Assembly (NCBI GenBank): GCA_013298455.1
Contig: JAAFHR010000102.1
Span: 1 to 9,450, forward strand
Length of the DNA stretch: 9,450 nucleotides
Source of the DNA: Betaproteobacteria bacterium
GTDB taxonomy: Bacteria; Pseudomonadota; Gammaproteobacteria; Burkholderiales; Casimicrobiaceae
Direction of reading: 5' to 3'
Shown here: piece by piece, positions 1-6,364 of the stretch
How the letters are laid out: each line of letters opens with the position of its first letter
Position numbering within the stretch: the first letter of the stretch is position 1
Position numbers and translations under genes: made by a program
Notes under the pieces: model-generated
The model's database searches: none
What the model was told of the DNA's origin: nothing
Seen by the model: the letters and a program-made list of their open reading frames with translations, nothing else

Positions 1-1482
1 TTCGCGCCCCAGCTGCTCTGCGTAGGGGCTGCGCATGACGTCCAGCAATTCGGAAATCTTCGAATAGTCACCGCCATGCGCGGCATCAATGGCCTGTTGC
101 GCCAGATAGTTTCGCAACACGTAGCGCGGGTTGGTGGCGTTCATCAGTGAAGCTCGTGCGTCGAGTGTGATCTCGTTAGCACGAATACGCGATTGATACC
201 GAGCAAACCAAGCGCTAAACGCGCTCTGATGTTCGATGAATTGCGTATCAACGTAAAACGACTCCCGCAGATCATCAAGCGACGTGGCTAGCGTTAAACG
301 ACGAAAGAAATCCGTCATATCGACTTCAGCTTGCGCCATCAAGGCAAACGCAGCATCAACCAGCGCCCCGTCGTCGAAACCTTCGGCATCAGTTCTCCAA
401 CGATCCAAACCAAACTTCGCGGCGAAGATTTTCGTGATCGTAGCGTTGTAGGTTTCATCGAAGCGCTTGAGCGCGTTTTCGAACTCATCGGCTTCGCTGC
501 CGAGCAAGGCGAGCGCGTCGGCCAGCCGTGCGAGATTCCATTTCGCCACGCCGGGCTGACGGCCATAGCAGTAGCGTTTGCCGCCCGCGTCGGTGGTGTT
601 GGGCGTCCAACCGCCGTCGAAATTGTCGATCCAACCGTAGGGGCCGTAATCAATCGTGAGCCCCAAAATCGACATGTTGTCGGTGTTCATCACCCCGTGC
701 ACAAAGCCCACGCGCATCCAATGTGCCATGAGCGTTGCGGTGCGCTCGCACACCTCGGTGAAGAGCGCAATGGTCGGCTTTTCCGCGCTCTGATGCTGGG
801 GAAAATAGTTCGCAATCGTGAAATCAACGAGCTGTTGCAACAGCGCCGTTTCACCGCGCGAAGCGAGCAATTCAAAATGCCCAAAGCGCAGAAAACTTGG
901 CGCTACTCGGCACACAATGGCACCCGGCTCGGGCTTCTCATCGCCGTTGTAGAACATGTCACGGAGCACCTCGTCACCCGTTGCAACGAGCGAGAGCGCC
1001 CGCGTGGTCGGAATGCCCAAATGATGCATCGCTTCAGAGCAGAGAAATTCGCGAATCGACGAGCGAAGCACCGCGCGACCGTCAGCGCGACGCGAATACG
1101 GCGTGGGGCCTGCGCCTTTGAGCTGCAATTCAAAACGTTGCTGATCCGGCGCGATCACTTCGCCCAACAAAATGGCACGCCCATCGCCGAGCTGTCCGGC
1201 CCAGTTGCCAAATTGATGACCGCCGTAGGCCGTTGCGTAGGTTTGCATGCCGGGCAAGGTGCCGTTGCCGGAGAGCGCGTTGACCATTTCGGTTGAATGC
1301 AATTGCTCTGCGCTCAATCCGAGTTGAGTTGCAACTTCAGTTGAATACGCAATGAGTTCTGGCGATGCAACAGGCGTAGGCGCAACGGGCGACCAGAGCG
1401 CGCCGTGAACTTGGCGTGAGTGGCGCGAAGGGTTGGTGTCGCCGGGGAGCGCGTTGATGAAGCGGTTGTCGAAATTGAGCAT
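1..1482 (-). CDS. selO: Protein adenylyltransferase SelO (YdiU/UPF0061 family), C-terminus cut by window edge
   Basis: SelO has a pseudokinase fold that binds ATP upside-down and transfers AMP to Ser, Thr or Tyr of target proteins; family work links it to redox stress. I translated the minus strand from ATG 1482: 494 codons stay open to base 1. Family signatures in order are GGHQFGNWAGQLGDGRA (residues 87-103), LKGAGPTPYSR (121-131) with the nucleotide-binding Lys122, DGRAVLRSSIREFL (134-147), GIPTTRALS (156-164), RVAPSFLRFGHFE (192-204) and HGVMNTDNMSI (262-272), then IDYGP. Asp268, Asn269 and Asp278 have the same spacing as the catalytic and metal-binding Asp252, Asn253 and Asp262 of Pseudomonas syringae SelO. 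An in-frame TAA just upstream makes ATG 1482 the first possible ATG. The reading breaks off after YAEQLGRE, so only about 25-30 residues, including the usual Cys-containing tail, are missing. The gene lies downstream of htpG on the same strand, separated by two repeat units. No good ribosome binding site is seen: the nearest purine-rich run is about 16 nt from the ATG and belongs to the repeat. Confidence 0.95.
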   Translation of the reverse strand, partial: MLNFDNRFINALPGDTNPSRHSRQVHGALWSPVAPTPVASPELIAYSTEVATQLGLSAEQLHSTEMVNALSGNGTLPGMQTYATAYGGHQFGNWAGQLGDGRAILLGEVIAPDQQRFELQLKGAGPTPYSRRADGRAVLRSSIREFLCSEAMHHLGIPTTRALSLVATGDEVLRDMFYNGDEKPEPGAIVCRVAPSFLRFGHFELLASRGETALLQQLVDFTIANYFPQHQSAEKPTIALFTEVCERTATLMAHWMRVGFVHGVMNTDNMSILGLTIDYGPYGWIDNFDGGWTPNTTDAGGKRYCYGRQPGVAKWNLARLADALALLGSEADEFENALKRFDETYNATITKIFAAKFGLDRWRTDAEGFDDGALVDAAFALMAQAEVDMTDFFRRLTLATSLDDLRESFYVDTQFIEHQSAFSAWFARYQSRIRANEITLDARASLMNATNPRYVLRNYLAQQAIDAAHGGDYSKISELLDVMRSPYAEQLGRE

Positions 1483-1497
1483 GGCGAATTATCGCTG

Positions 1498-1625
1498 GCT
1501 CCCTCTCCCGCAGGCGGGAGAGGGTCGGGGTGAGGGTGGTGGTGGCTGCAGAGCAATCTCAACATCTCTGCTACGTCCGAGCACCCTCACCCCTAACCCC
1601 TCTCCCGCTCGCGGGCGAGGGGAAC
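1498..1625. repeat. 128-bp inverted-repeat unit, copy 1
   Basis: This unit recurs at a distance of 176 bp with only three substitutions (at 1526, 1572 and 1577). It starts with a perfect 11-bp hairpin, CCCTCTCCCGC, loop AG, GCGGGAGAGGG, followed by GGGGTGAGGGT. It ends with the reverse complement of that motif and a second, less perfect hairpin, so the whole unit has arms of about 40 bp around a core of about 45 bp. Repeats with GGGAGAGGG and GGGGTGAGGG blocks are, from memory, common between genes in proteobacteria. No transposase is encoded. The copy ends 15 bp before the selO start codon and fills most of its 5' leader. Confidence 0.85.
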
Positions 1626-1673
1626 CCTCGAAGCGCAAGCTATGCAGAAATCAACTAGCGCTTGAGCGGAACA

Positions 1674-1801
1674 GCTCCCTCTCCCGCAGGCGGGAGAGGG
1701 TTGGGGTGAGGGTGGTGGTGGCTGCAGAGCAATCTCAACATCTCTGCCACGTGCGAGCACCCTCACCCCTAACCCCTCTCCCGCTCGCGGGCGAGGGGAA
1801 C
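1674..1801. repeat. 128-bp inverted-repeat unit, copy 2
   Basis: This is the second copy of the unit at 1498-1625, in the same orientation and 125 of 128 bases identical. A 48-bp spacer that shows no recognisable feature separates the copies. It ends 4 bp from the htpG stop codon, so an htpG transcript would enter a very stable stem-loop right after translation ends. It could therefore protect or terminate the 3' end. No U-tract follows the stems, so I do not call a classical intrinsic terminator. Together the two copies account for nearly all of the 323-bp gene-free stretch 1483-1805. Confidence 0.85.
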
Positions 1802-1805
1802 TAAG

Positions 1806-3698
1806 TCACACCAACAACGAATTCACACGCCGGACATACGCCGCTGGATCGTCGGGCAAACCACCTTCGGCGAGCAGCGCTTGATCGAACAAAATGTGTG
1901 CGAGATCACTGAAATGCGTGTCCGTACCAATCATCGAATGAAGCTTCTTGGCGAGTGCGTGATCGGCATTGACTTCGAGAATCGGTTTGGTGTCGGGCGC
2001 AGCTTGTCCGGCTTGTTTCAGCATGCGGGCGAGTTGGGTACTGACCGCGCCGTCTTTCACTACCAAGCAGGCCGGCGAATCCACGAGGCGTGTTGTAACG
2101 CGCACATCATCAGCCTTGTCTTTGAGCGCTTCTTTGAGTTTTTCGATCACGGGCTTGAACGACTCGGCGGCAGCTTCGGCGGCTTTCTTCTCGTCCTCGT
2201 CTTGCAGTTTTCCAAGATCAACTGCGCCCTTAGCTACCGATTGCAAAGGCGTGCCGTCGAACTCGTTCAAGTAGGAAAGCGCCCATTCATCCACACGATC
2301 CGTCATCAACAACACTTCGATGCCTTTTTTCTTAAACACCTCAAGCTGTGGGCTGTTTTTCGCGGCTGCGATGTTGTCGGCGGTGACGTAGTAAATCGCG
2401 TCTTGGCCCTCTTTCATTCGAGCTTTGTAGTCGGCGAGTCCGACGGTCACGGTGTCGGTCGTGCTTGATGCAAATCGAACGAGCTTGGCGATACGATCTT
2501 TGTTCGTCCAGTCTTCGCCCAAGCCTTCTTTGAGTACTGCACCGAATTCAGAGTAAAACGCCGCATATCTCTCTCTTTGTGCGGCGTCTTCGTTGTTCGC
2601 CAAATCTTCTAGCATGCCCAGCACGCGCTTGGTACAACCTTCGCGAATCGCTTTCACATCGCGGCTCTCTTGCAGCAGCTCGCGCGAGACATTGAGCGGC
2701 AAATCAGCAGAGTCGACCACGCCCTTCACAAAGCGCATGTAGGTGGGCAACAGCGCCTCGGCATCGTCCATGATGAACACACGTTTGACGTATAGCTTCA
2801 CGCCCGCTTTGGTGTCGCGATTCCACAAATCCATCGGCGCTTTTGAGGGCACGTAGAGAAGCTGCGTGTACTCCTGATTGCCTTCAACACGATTGTGCGT
2901 GTAGGCCAGTGGATCGGCTTGATCGTAGGAAATGTTTTTGTAGAACTCGTTGTACTGCTCGGGCGTGATGTCTTTTTTCGGGCGCGACCAGAGCGCACTG
3001 GCTTTGTTGACGGTTTCCCACTCGTCCTTCACAACGTGTTCGTTTTTCTCGCTATCCCATTCCTCTTTCTGCATCAGGATTGGGAGCGAAATGTGATCGG
3101 AATACTTGCCGATGATGCCTTTGATTTTCCAAGCGTTGGCGTAGTCAAGCGCATCATCTCGCAGATGCAAAATTACGCTGGTGCCGCGTGCTTCGCGGGT
3201 GATCGCTTCGACTTCAAAGTCACCCGTGCCGCCCGACACCCAACGCACGCCCTCTTCGGTGCTGAGCCCGGCACGGCGCGATTCCACGGTGATTTTGTCG
3301 GCAACGATGAAGCCCGAATAAAAGCCCACACCAAACTGCCCGATCAACTGCGAATCAGCTTTTTGATCGCCGGAGAGTTTCGACACAAACTCACGCGTGC
3401 CGCTCTTGGCAATCGTGCCCAGATTGTCAATCGCTTCTTGTTGCGATAGGCCGATACCGTTGTCGGTAATGGTGAGCGTTTTGACGTCTTTGTCGAACGA
3501 AACGCGCACTTCGAGCGTTGGGTTTGATTCAAAGAGCGCGGCATTCCCGAGCGCCTCAAAACGCAGTTTGTCGCACGCGTCCGAGGCGTTGGAGATCAAT
3601 TCACGCAGAAAAATCTCTTTGTTCGAATACAGCGAATGCGTAACGAGATGCAAGAGCTGCGCAACTTCGGCTTGAAAGGAAAGGGTTTGTTTTGACAT
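1806..3698 (-). CDS. htpG: Molecular chaperone HtpG (bacterial Hsp90)
   Basis: HtpG is a cytosolic ATP-dependent dimeric chaperone that remodels client proteins, often with the DnaK system. The 630-residue product is close to the 624 of E. coli HtpG, so the gene looks intact. The N-terminal GHKL ATPase domain shows [17 protein letters not shown] (residues 30-46) with catalytic Glu33 and Mg-binding Asn37, then TDNGIGLS (78-85) with the adenine-contacting Asp79, and the lid glycines [11 protein letters not shown] (120-130). [10 protein letters not shown] closes that domain. The middle domain carries [11 protein letters not shown] and the [18 protein letters not shown] block, including the conserved Arg of the Hsp90 family. 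A C-terminal dimerisation domain follows. ATG 3698 gives the canonical start ([12 protein letters not shown]). The ribosome binding site is weak. The gene is upstream of selO on the same strand and is preceded by a candidate heat-shock promoter. Confidence 0.98.
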   Translation of the reverse strand: MSKQTLSFQAEVAQLLHLVTHSLYSNKEIFLRELISNASDACDKLRFEALGNAALFESNPTLEVRVSFDKDVKTLTITDNGIGLSQQEAIDNLGTIAKSGTREFVSKLSGDQKADSQLIGQFGVGFYSGFIVADKITVESRRAGLSTEEGVRWVSGGTGDFEVEAITREARGTSVILHLRDDALDYANAWKIKGIIGKYSDHISLPILMQKEEWDSEKNEHVVKDEWETVNKASALWSRPKKDITPEQYNEFYKNISYDQADPLAYTHNRVEGNQEYTQLLYVPSKAPMDLWNRDTKAGVKLYVKRVFIMDDAEALLPTYMRFVKGVVDSADLPLNVSRELLQESRDVKAIREGCTKRVLGMLEDLANNEDAAQRERYAAFYSEFGAVLKEGLGEDWTNKDRIAKLVRFASSTTDTVTVGLADYKARMKEGQDAIYYVTADNIAAAKNSPQLEVFKKKGIEVLLMTDRVDEWALSYLNEFDGTPLQSVAKGAVDLGKLQDEDEKKAAEAAAESFKPVIEKLKEALKDKADDVRVTTRLVDSPACLVVKDGAVSTQLARMLKQAGQAAPDTKPILEVNADHALAKKLHSMIGTDTHFSDLAHILFDQALLAEGGLPDDPAAYVRRVNSLLV

Positions 3699-3764
3699 GA
3701 TGCTTTACTTGCAAATTGCGAGGGAAAGTGGAGGTGAGCGCAGAGCGACCCAACCAACTAGGTC

Positions 3765-3792
3765 ATTTAGGAGCAAGACGTCGAATTTCAAG
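3765..3792 (-). promoter_or_regulatory. Candidate sigma-32 heat-shock promoter of htpG
   Basis: Reading the minus strand towards htpG, CTTGAAA (3792-3786) matches the sigma-32 -35 consensus CTTGAAA exactly. After 14 nt comes CCTAAAT (3771-3765), which partly resembles the -10 consensus CCCCATnT. The start point would fall near 3757, giving a leader of about 60 nt. In E. coli htpG is a sigma-32 regulon member, which makes the position meaningful. The -10 match is imperfect, so this remains a candidate. Confidence 0.45.
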
Positions 3793-3851
3793 TGCTCGAT
3801 TCGGCGGACGATTGGCGCTCTGAGTGAACGCTCGTACTGCGAAGGCGCAGC

Positions 3852-4002
3852 TTTTTTGCCACAGATTTCACCGATTTCACAGATTTTTTTGCGGCGTTTG
3901 CCAATGTCAAACTCGTCAAAGACTTTCGCGCATACCGTTTCCGCGTGGCTCCCCTTGATCGCGGTTTGAATCTGTGCAATCTGTGAAATCTGTGGCAAAA
4001 AA
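3852..4002. repeat. 151-bp element with 34-bp inverted ends rich in CACAGATT
   Basis: The left arm (3852-3885) and the reverse complement of the right arm (3969-4002) agree at 32 of 34 positions. Both begin TTTTTTGCCACAGATTTCAC and contain three tandem short units of CACAGATT or CACCGATT type. The interior of about 83 bp shows no recognised motif. The element takes up about half of the gene-free stretch 3699-4015 and ends 13 bp beyond the DUF3579 stop codon. A 97-residue open frame (3705-3998, minus) runs through it, but its first residues (PQISQIAQIQ) are just the translated repeat, so I do not call a gene. It resembles a non-autonomous repeat element; the family is not identified. Confidence 0.75.
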
Positions 4003-4015
4003 TGGTTGATCGTCT

Positions 4016-4441
4016 TCAGTAATCCTCATTCTTCGCGGGCTTAACCGCAGCGGGTCCATCCACACTCAAGCGCTTGGCCGCAGCGGGCAAGAGCGTTGCC
4101 ACCGCGTCTGCGTCGTAGGTAATTTGCAGCTCATTTTCGACAGCGAAGCTCAAGAAAAACTTAAAGAGGCGCGGCTCCAATTCACCGAGTTCGCGTTTGA
4201 CGATGACGCAGCGGATGCCGTCTCTGAGCGCGGGTTGCACGAGGGGGCTGTAGCGGAGTTGCTCGTCGGCGCCGAACGCCGACATCACGCCGCACAAACG
4301 ATCCGACCAATCGCTCGGGCGAAACTGTTGGCCGTCGAGCGTGATGCCCTTAATCACCAAATCGCTCTCCGACGCAGAGGCCGCGACGCCTAGGCTCGTC
4401 GGTGGGGTCGCAGCAGAATCGGGCGCGGGGTTCACGCTCAT
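4016..4441 (-). CDS. DUF3579 family protein, function unknown
   Basis: This 141-residue protein matches my recollection of DUF3579 (PF12112), a small family known mainly from betaproteobacteria and without an assigned function. The core is LVIKGITLDGQQFRPSDW (residues 28-45), DRLCGVMSAFG (47-57), RYSPLVQPALRDGIRCVIV (63-81) and LGELEPRLFKFFLSFAVENEL (85-105). There is no signal peptide or membrane segment, so it should be cytosolic. The first 25 residues are low-complexity, rich in Ala, Ser and Pro. The same frame stays open up to 4696 with an earlier ATG, but that extension would lie opposite the first 153 bases of argF and has no family similarity, so I prefer ATG 4441. A start a little inside the Ala/Ser-rich stretch cannot be excluded. 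The gene is divergent from argF. The pairing with arginine biosynthesis is suggestive but does not show what it does. Confidence 0.85.
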   Translation of the reverse strand: MSVNPAPDSAATPPTSLGVAASASESDLVIKGITLDGQQFRPSDWSDRLCGVMSAFGADEQLRYSPLVQPALRDGIRCVIVKRELGELEPRLFKFFLSFAVENELQITYDADAVATLLPAAAKRLSVDGPAAVKPAKNEDY

Positions 4442-4543
4442 AGGGCTCGATGGGGGTGATGCGGCGCGGGTGAAAACAGCGCTGGGAAGCGTTGATTTTA
4501 GCAACGCGGGTACACTCTTCGCTTTAGAAGCCAAGCAATCGTT
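4442..4543. promoter_or_regulatory. Divergent control region between the DUF3579 gene and argF
   Basis: These 102 bp separate two divergent start codons and so must hold the 5' signals of both genes, unless one promoter lies inside the other gene. The only clear structure is a perfect 6-bp palindrome, GCGTTG (4489-4494) and CAACGC (4502-4507) with a 7-base loop. TACACT at 4511-4516 (plus) resembles a -10 box for argF, and TAAAAT (minus, 4500-4495) resembles one for the other gene, but neither has a well-spaced -35 box. I see no convincing ArgR box. Confidence 0.35.
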
Positions 4544-5500
4544 ATGCCTAACTCCTCTCACCCCGCAGGGGCGGCGCCGGTCGCCAAAGTGCGGCACTTT
4601 TTGCAGATGAGCGATTTCTCTGCCGAGGAATACGCCTACCTGTTTCAGCGCACCAAAATCATCAAAGATCGCTTCAAGCGATACGAGCTGTATCACCCGC
4701 TTCGCGACCGAACGCTAGCGATGGTGTTCGAAAAGAATTCAACGCGGACTCGCGTCAGTTTCGAAGCTGGGATGAATCAACTGGGCGGTTCGGCGATTTT
4801 TCTAACGAGCGAAACCTCGCAAATTTCTCGCGGCGAACCGGTCGAAGACTTAGCGCGAGTGGTGAGCCGCATGGTCGACGTGGTGATGATTCGCACGTTC
4901 AAACAAAGCGTAGTCGAAAAGTTTGCACAGTACTCGCGCGTGCCGGTCATTAACGGCTTGACCGACGATCATCATCCCTGCCAAGTGCTCGCCGATTTGT
5001 TCACTTTTGTAGAGCAACGCGGTGAGCTCAAAGGCAAGATCGTGACGTGGGTGGGCGACGCCAACAACATGCTCTATTCATGGCTGCAAGCCGCGAAAAT
5101 GCTGGGCTTCACGGTGCACGCATCAACGCCTGCAGGCTACGAAATTGACCCAGCCATGCTCAAGGCAGCGGGCGACAGTGTGCGGGTATTCGCTGATCCG
5201 CTCGACGCGGCACGGGGCAGTCACTTGGTGACGACGGACGTGTGGACCAGCATGGGTTTCGAAGCCGAAACCGAAGCGCGAAAAAAAGCGTTTGCCGATT
5301 GGTGCGTGGATGAGGAAATGATGGCACTGGCCGATCCGTCGGCGCTCTTCATGCACTGCTTGCCTGCGCATCGCGGCGAAGAAGTCACCGCTGGCGTGAT
5401 CGACGGCCCGCAGAGCGTGGTGTGGGACGAAGCGGAGAATCGTTTGCATGCGCAAAAGGCGTTGCTTGAGTATTTGGTGGTCGGCGAGGTGAAGTCGTAG
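4544..5500 (+). CDS. argF: Ornithine carbamoyltransferase
   Basis: The enzyme joins carbamoyl phosphate and L-ornithine to give L-citrulline and phosphate, the sixth step of arginine biosynthesis, in the cytosol as a trimer. The 318-residue product has the carbamoyl phosphate loop STRTR (residues 66-70) within FEKNSTRTRVSFEAGMNQLG, the HPCQ motif (144-147), WVGDANNM (169-176), and the ornithine-side signatures DVWTSMG (232-238) and MHCLPAHRGEEV (270-281). These cysteine-containing motifs are those of the anabolic or catabolic OTCase family and not of aspartate carbamoyltransferase. The lack of arc genes and the DUF3579 neighbour favour a biosynthetic role. Related proteins usually begin close to RHFLQMSDF (residues 17-25), so the first 15 residues may be a real short extension, or translation may start at GTG 4589. 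No strong ribosome binding site decides this. The next gene on the strand is rluA, 104 bp on. Confidence 0.96.
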   Translation: MPNSSHPAGAAPVAKVRHFLQMSDFSAEEYAYLFQRTKIIKDRFKRYELYHPLRDRTLAMVFEKNSTRTRVSFEAGMNQLGGSAIFLTSETSQISRGEPVEDLARVVSRMVDVVMIRTFKQSVVEKFAQYSRVPVINGLTDDHHPCQVLADLFTFVEQRGELKGKIVTWVGDANNMLYSWLQAAKMLGFTVHASTPAGYEIDPAMLKAAGDSVRVFADPLDAARGSHLVTTDVWTSMGFEAETEARKKAFADWCVDEEMMALADPSALFMHCLPAHRGEEVTAGVIDGPQSVVWDEAENRLHAQKALLEYLVVGEVKS

Positions 5501-5504
5501 CGAA

Positions 5505-5587
5505 TGTAGGAGCGGCTTGCCGCGAAAATTGGCGTGATTTGCAGAGCGGTTTGTTCATCGAAGCATTCGCGGCAAGCCGCTCCTACA
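5505..5587. repeat. REPIN-like pair of inverted REP sequences
   Basis: Two 22-bp arms, 5505-5526 and 5566-5587, are perfect reverse complements separated by 39 bp. Each arm starts TGTAGGAGCGGCTT and contains its own small hairpin, GCGGC-TT-GCCGC, next to a GTAG tetranucleotide. A GTAG beside a short palindrome is the hallmark of REP sequences handled by RAYT (TnpA-REP) proteins, and two inverted REPs form a REPIN. It fills almost all of the gap between argF (stop 4 bp before) and rluA (start 17 bp after). It may stabilise the argF 3' end. No RAYT gene is in the window. Confidence 0.85.
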
Positions 5588-5604
5588 GCACATCTCTCAA
5601 AGCC

Positions 5605-6243
5605 ATGACGAATTCGTTTGTACTGCACGTCGACGACAGCTTCGTCATCATCAACAAACCCAGCGGCTTGCTCTCGGTGCCCGGTCGCGGCCCGGACAAA
5701 GCCGATTGCGCGATCACTCGTTTGCAAGCGCAATTCCCCGAGGCGCTTACTGTGCATAGACTCGATATGGAAACGTCGGGACTGATGGTGTTTGCGCGGG
5801 GCATCGCGGCACAGCGAGCGCTCTCACGAGCGTTTGAGCAACGTGCGGTGACCAAGCGCTATGTGGCAGTGGTCGATGGCCTGATGCAGCAAGCCAGTGG
5901 CACCATCGACGCACCGCTCATCTGCGATTGGCCGAACCGCCCGCGCCAAATCATCGATCACACCATCGGGAAACCATCGCTCACCCATTTCCGCGTTGTC
6001 AGCCGCAACGAATCCCGCAACACAACGACGGTAGAGCTCTCTCCCGTCACTGGGCGCTCACACCAACTGCGCGTTCACCTCGCCTCGATTGGGCATTGCA
6101 TCCTAGGGGACTCGCTGTATGCGACGCCTAAGGCATTTACAGCTTCGCCAAGGCTCTTGCTCCATGCGACACAGTTGGGGTTTCCGCATCCGGCCAACGG
6201 GGCTGACACGCGGTTCGAGTGCTTGACGGACTTCGACGGTTAG
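5605..6243 (+). CDS. rluA: Dual-specificity 23S rRNA/tRNA pseudouridine synthase RluA
   Basis: RluA converts uridine to pseudouridine at position 746 of 23S rRNA and position 32 of some tRNAs. The 212-residue product (E. coli RluA has 219) shows VIINKPSGLLSVPGRG (residues 14-29), the catalytic loop VHRLDMETSGLMVFA (50-64) with nucleophile Asp54, KRYVAVVDG (84-92), PLICDWPNRPRQ (104-115, very characteristic of RluA rather than RluC or RluD), and SPVTGRSHQLRVHL (146-159) with GHCILGD (163-169). No S4 RNA-binding domain precedes the catalytic part, as expected for RluA. The frame is open from 5539, but those extra 22 codons lie mostly in the REPIN, so ATG 5605 is chosen. The ribosome binding site is unclear. 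It may share the argF transcript or be expressed from a promoter not visible here. Confidence 0.93.
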   Translation: MTNSFVLHVDDSFVIINKPSGLLSVPGRGPDKADCAITRLQAQFPEALTVHRLDMETSGLMVFARGIAAQRALSRAFEQRAVTKRYVAVVDGLMQQASGTIDAPLICDWPNRPRQIIDHTIGKPSLTHFRVVSRNESRNTTTVELSPVTGRSHQLRVHLASIGHCILGDSLYATPKAFTASPRLLLHATQLGFPHPANGADTRFECLTDFDG

Positions 6244-6274
6244 TCCACACACCATAGGGCGATCAACACGCGAA

Positions 6275-6345
6275 CCGCTCGCCCTGAGCTTGTCGAAGGG
6301 CTGGTGGATTTGCGCCAAGGCTTCGACAAGCTCAGCCCGAACGGA
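6275..6345. repeat. Inverted repeat with CTGAGCTTGTCGAAG core, between convergent genes
   Basis: Arms 6275-6300 and 6320-6345 are inverted copies agreeing at 21 of 26 positions, with the core CTGAGCTTGTCGAAG perfect. Each arm can also fold alone: the left closes its loop with CCC/GGG, the right with GGC/GCC on the same strand sense, so four of the five differences keep base pairing. Repeats with this core are, from memory, widespread in proteobacterial genomes, and their translation (VRAELVEAL...PFDKLRASG) appears in many spurious proteins. It lies in the 121-bp gap between the converging rluA and the minus-strand gene at 6365, where it could act as a two-way barrier to transcription. No U-tract is evident. 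Confidence 0.8.
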
Positions 6346-6364
6346 ACCGGAGAATTCGGTCAAT

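Noticed and set aside
331..1296. 321-residue open frame on the plus strand
   Set aside because: It is antisense to selO, whose minus-strand frame carries all family motifs without interruption.
1498..1801. CRISPR array
   Set aside because: There are only two copies of a 128-bp palindromic unit; CRISPR repeats are far shorter with regular spacers, and no cas gene is present.
1433..1804. 123-residue plus-strand frame between selO and htpG
   Set aside because: It is the translation of the two palindromic repeat units (LPLPQAGEGRGEG and LTPLPLAGEG), a well-known kind of false ORF.
1881..2468. 195-residue plus-strand frame inside htpG
   Set aside because: It is antisense to an intact, strongly conserved htpG and shows no recognisable motif.
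3705..3998. 97-residue minus-strand frame upstream of htpG
   Set aside because: Its start is the translated CACAGATT repeat and the rest covers the htpG leader and candidate promoter; no independent evidence for a gene.
4442..4696. N-terminal extension of the DUF3579 protein to ATG 4696
   Set aside because: The added 85 residues lie opposite the argF start and the shared control region, and do not look like any part of the family.
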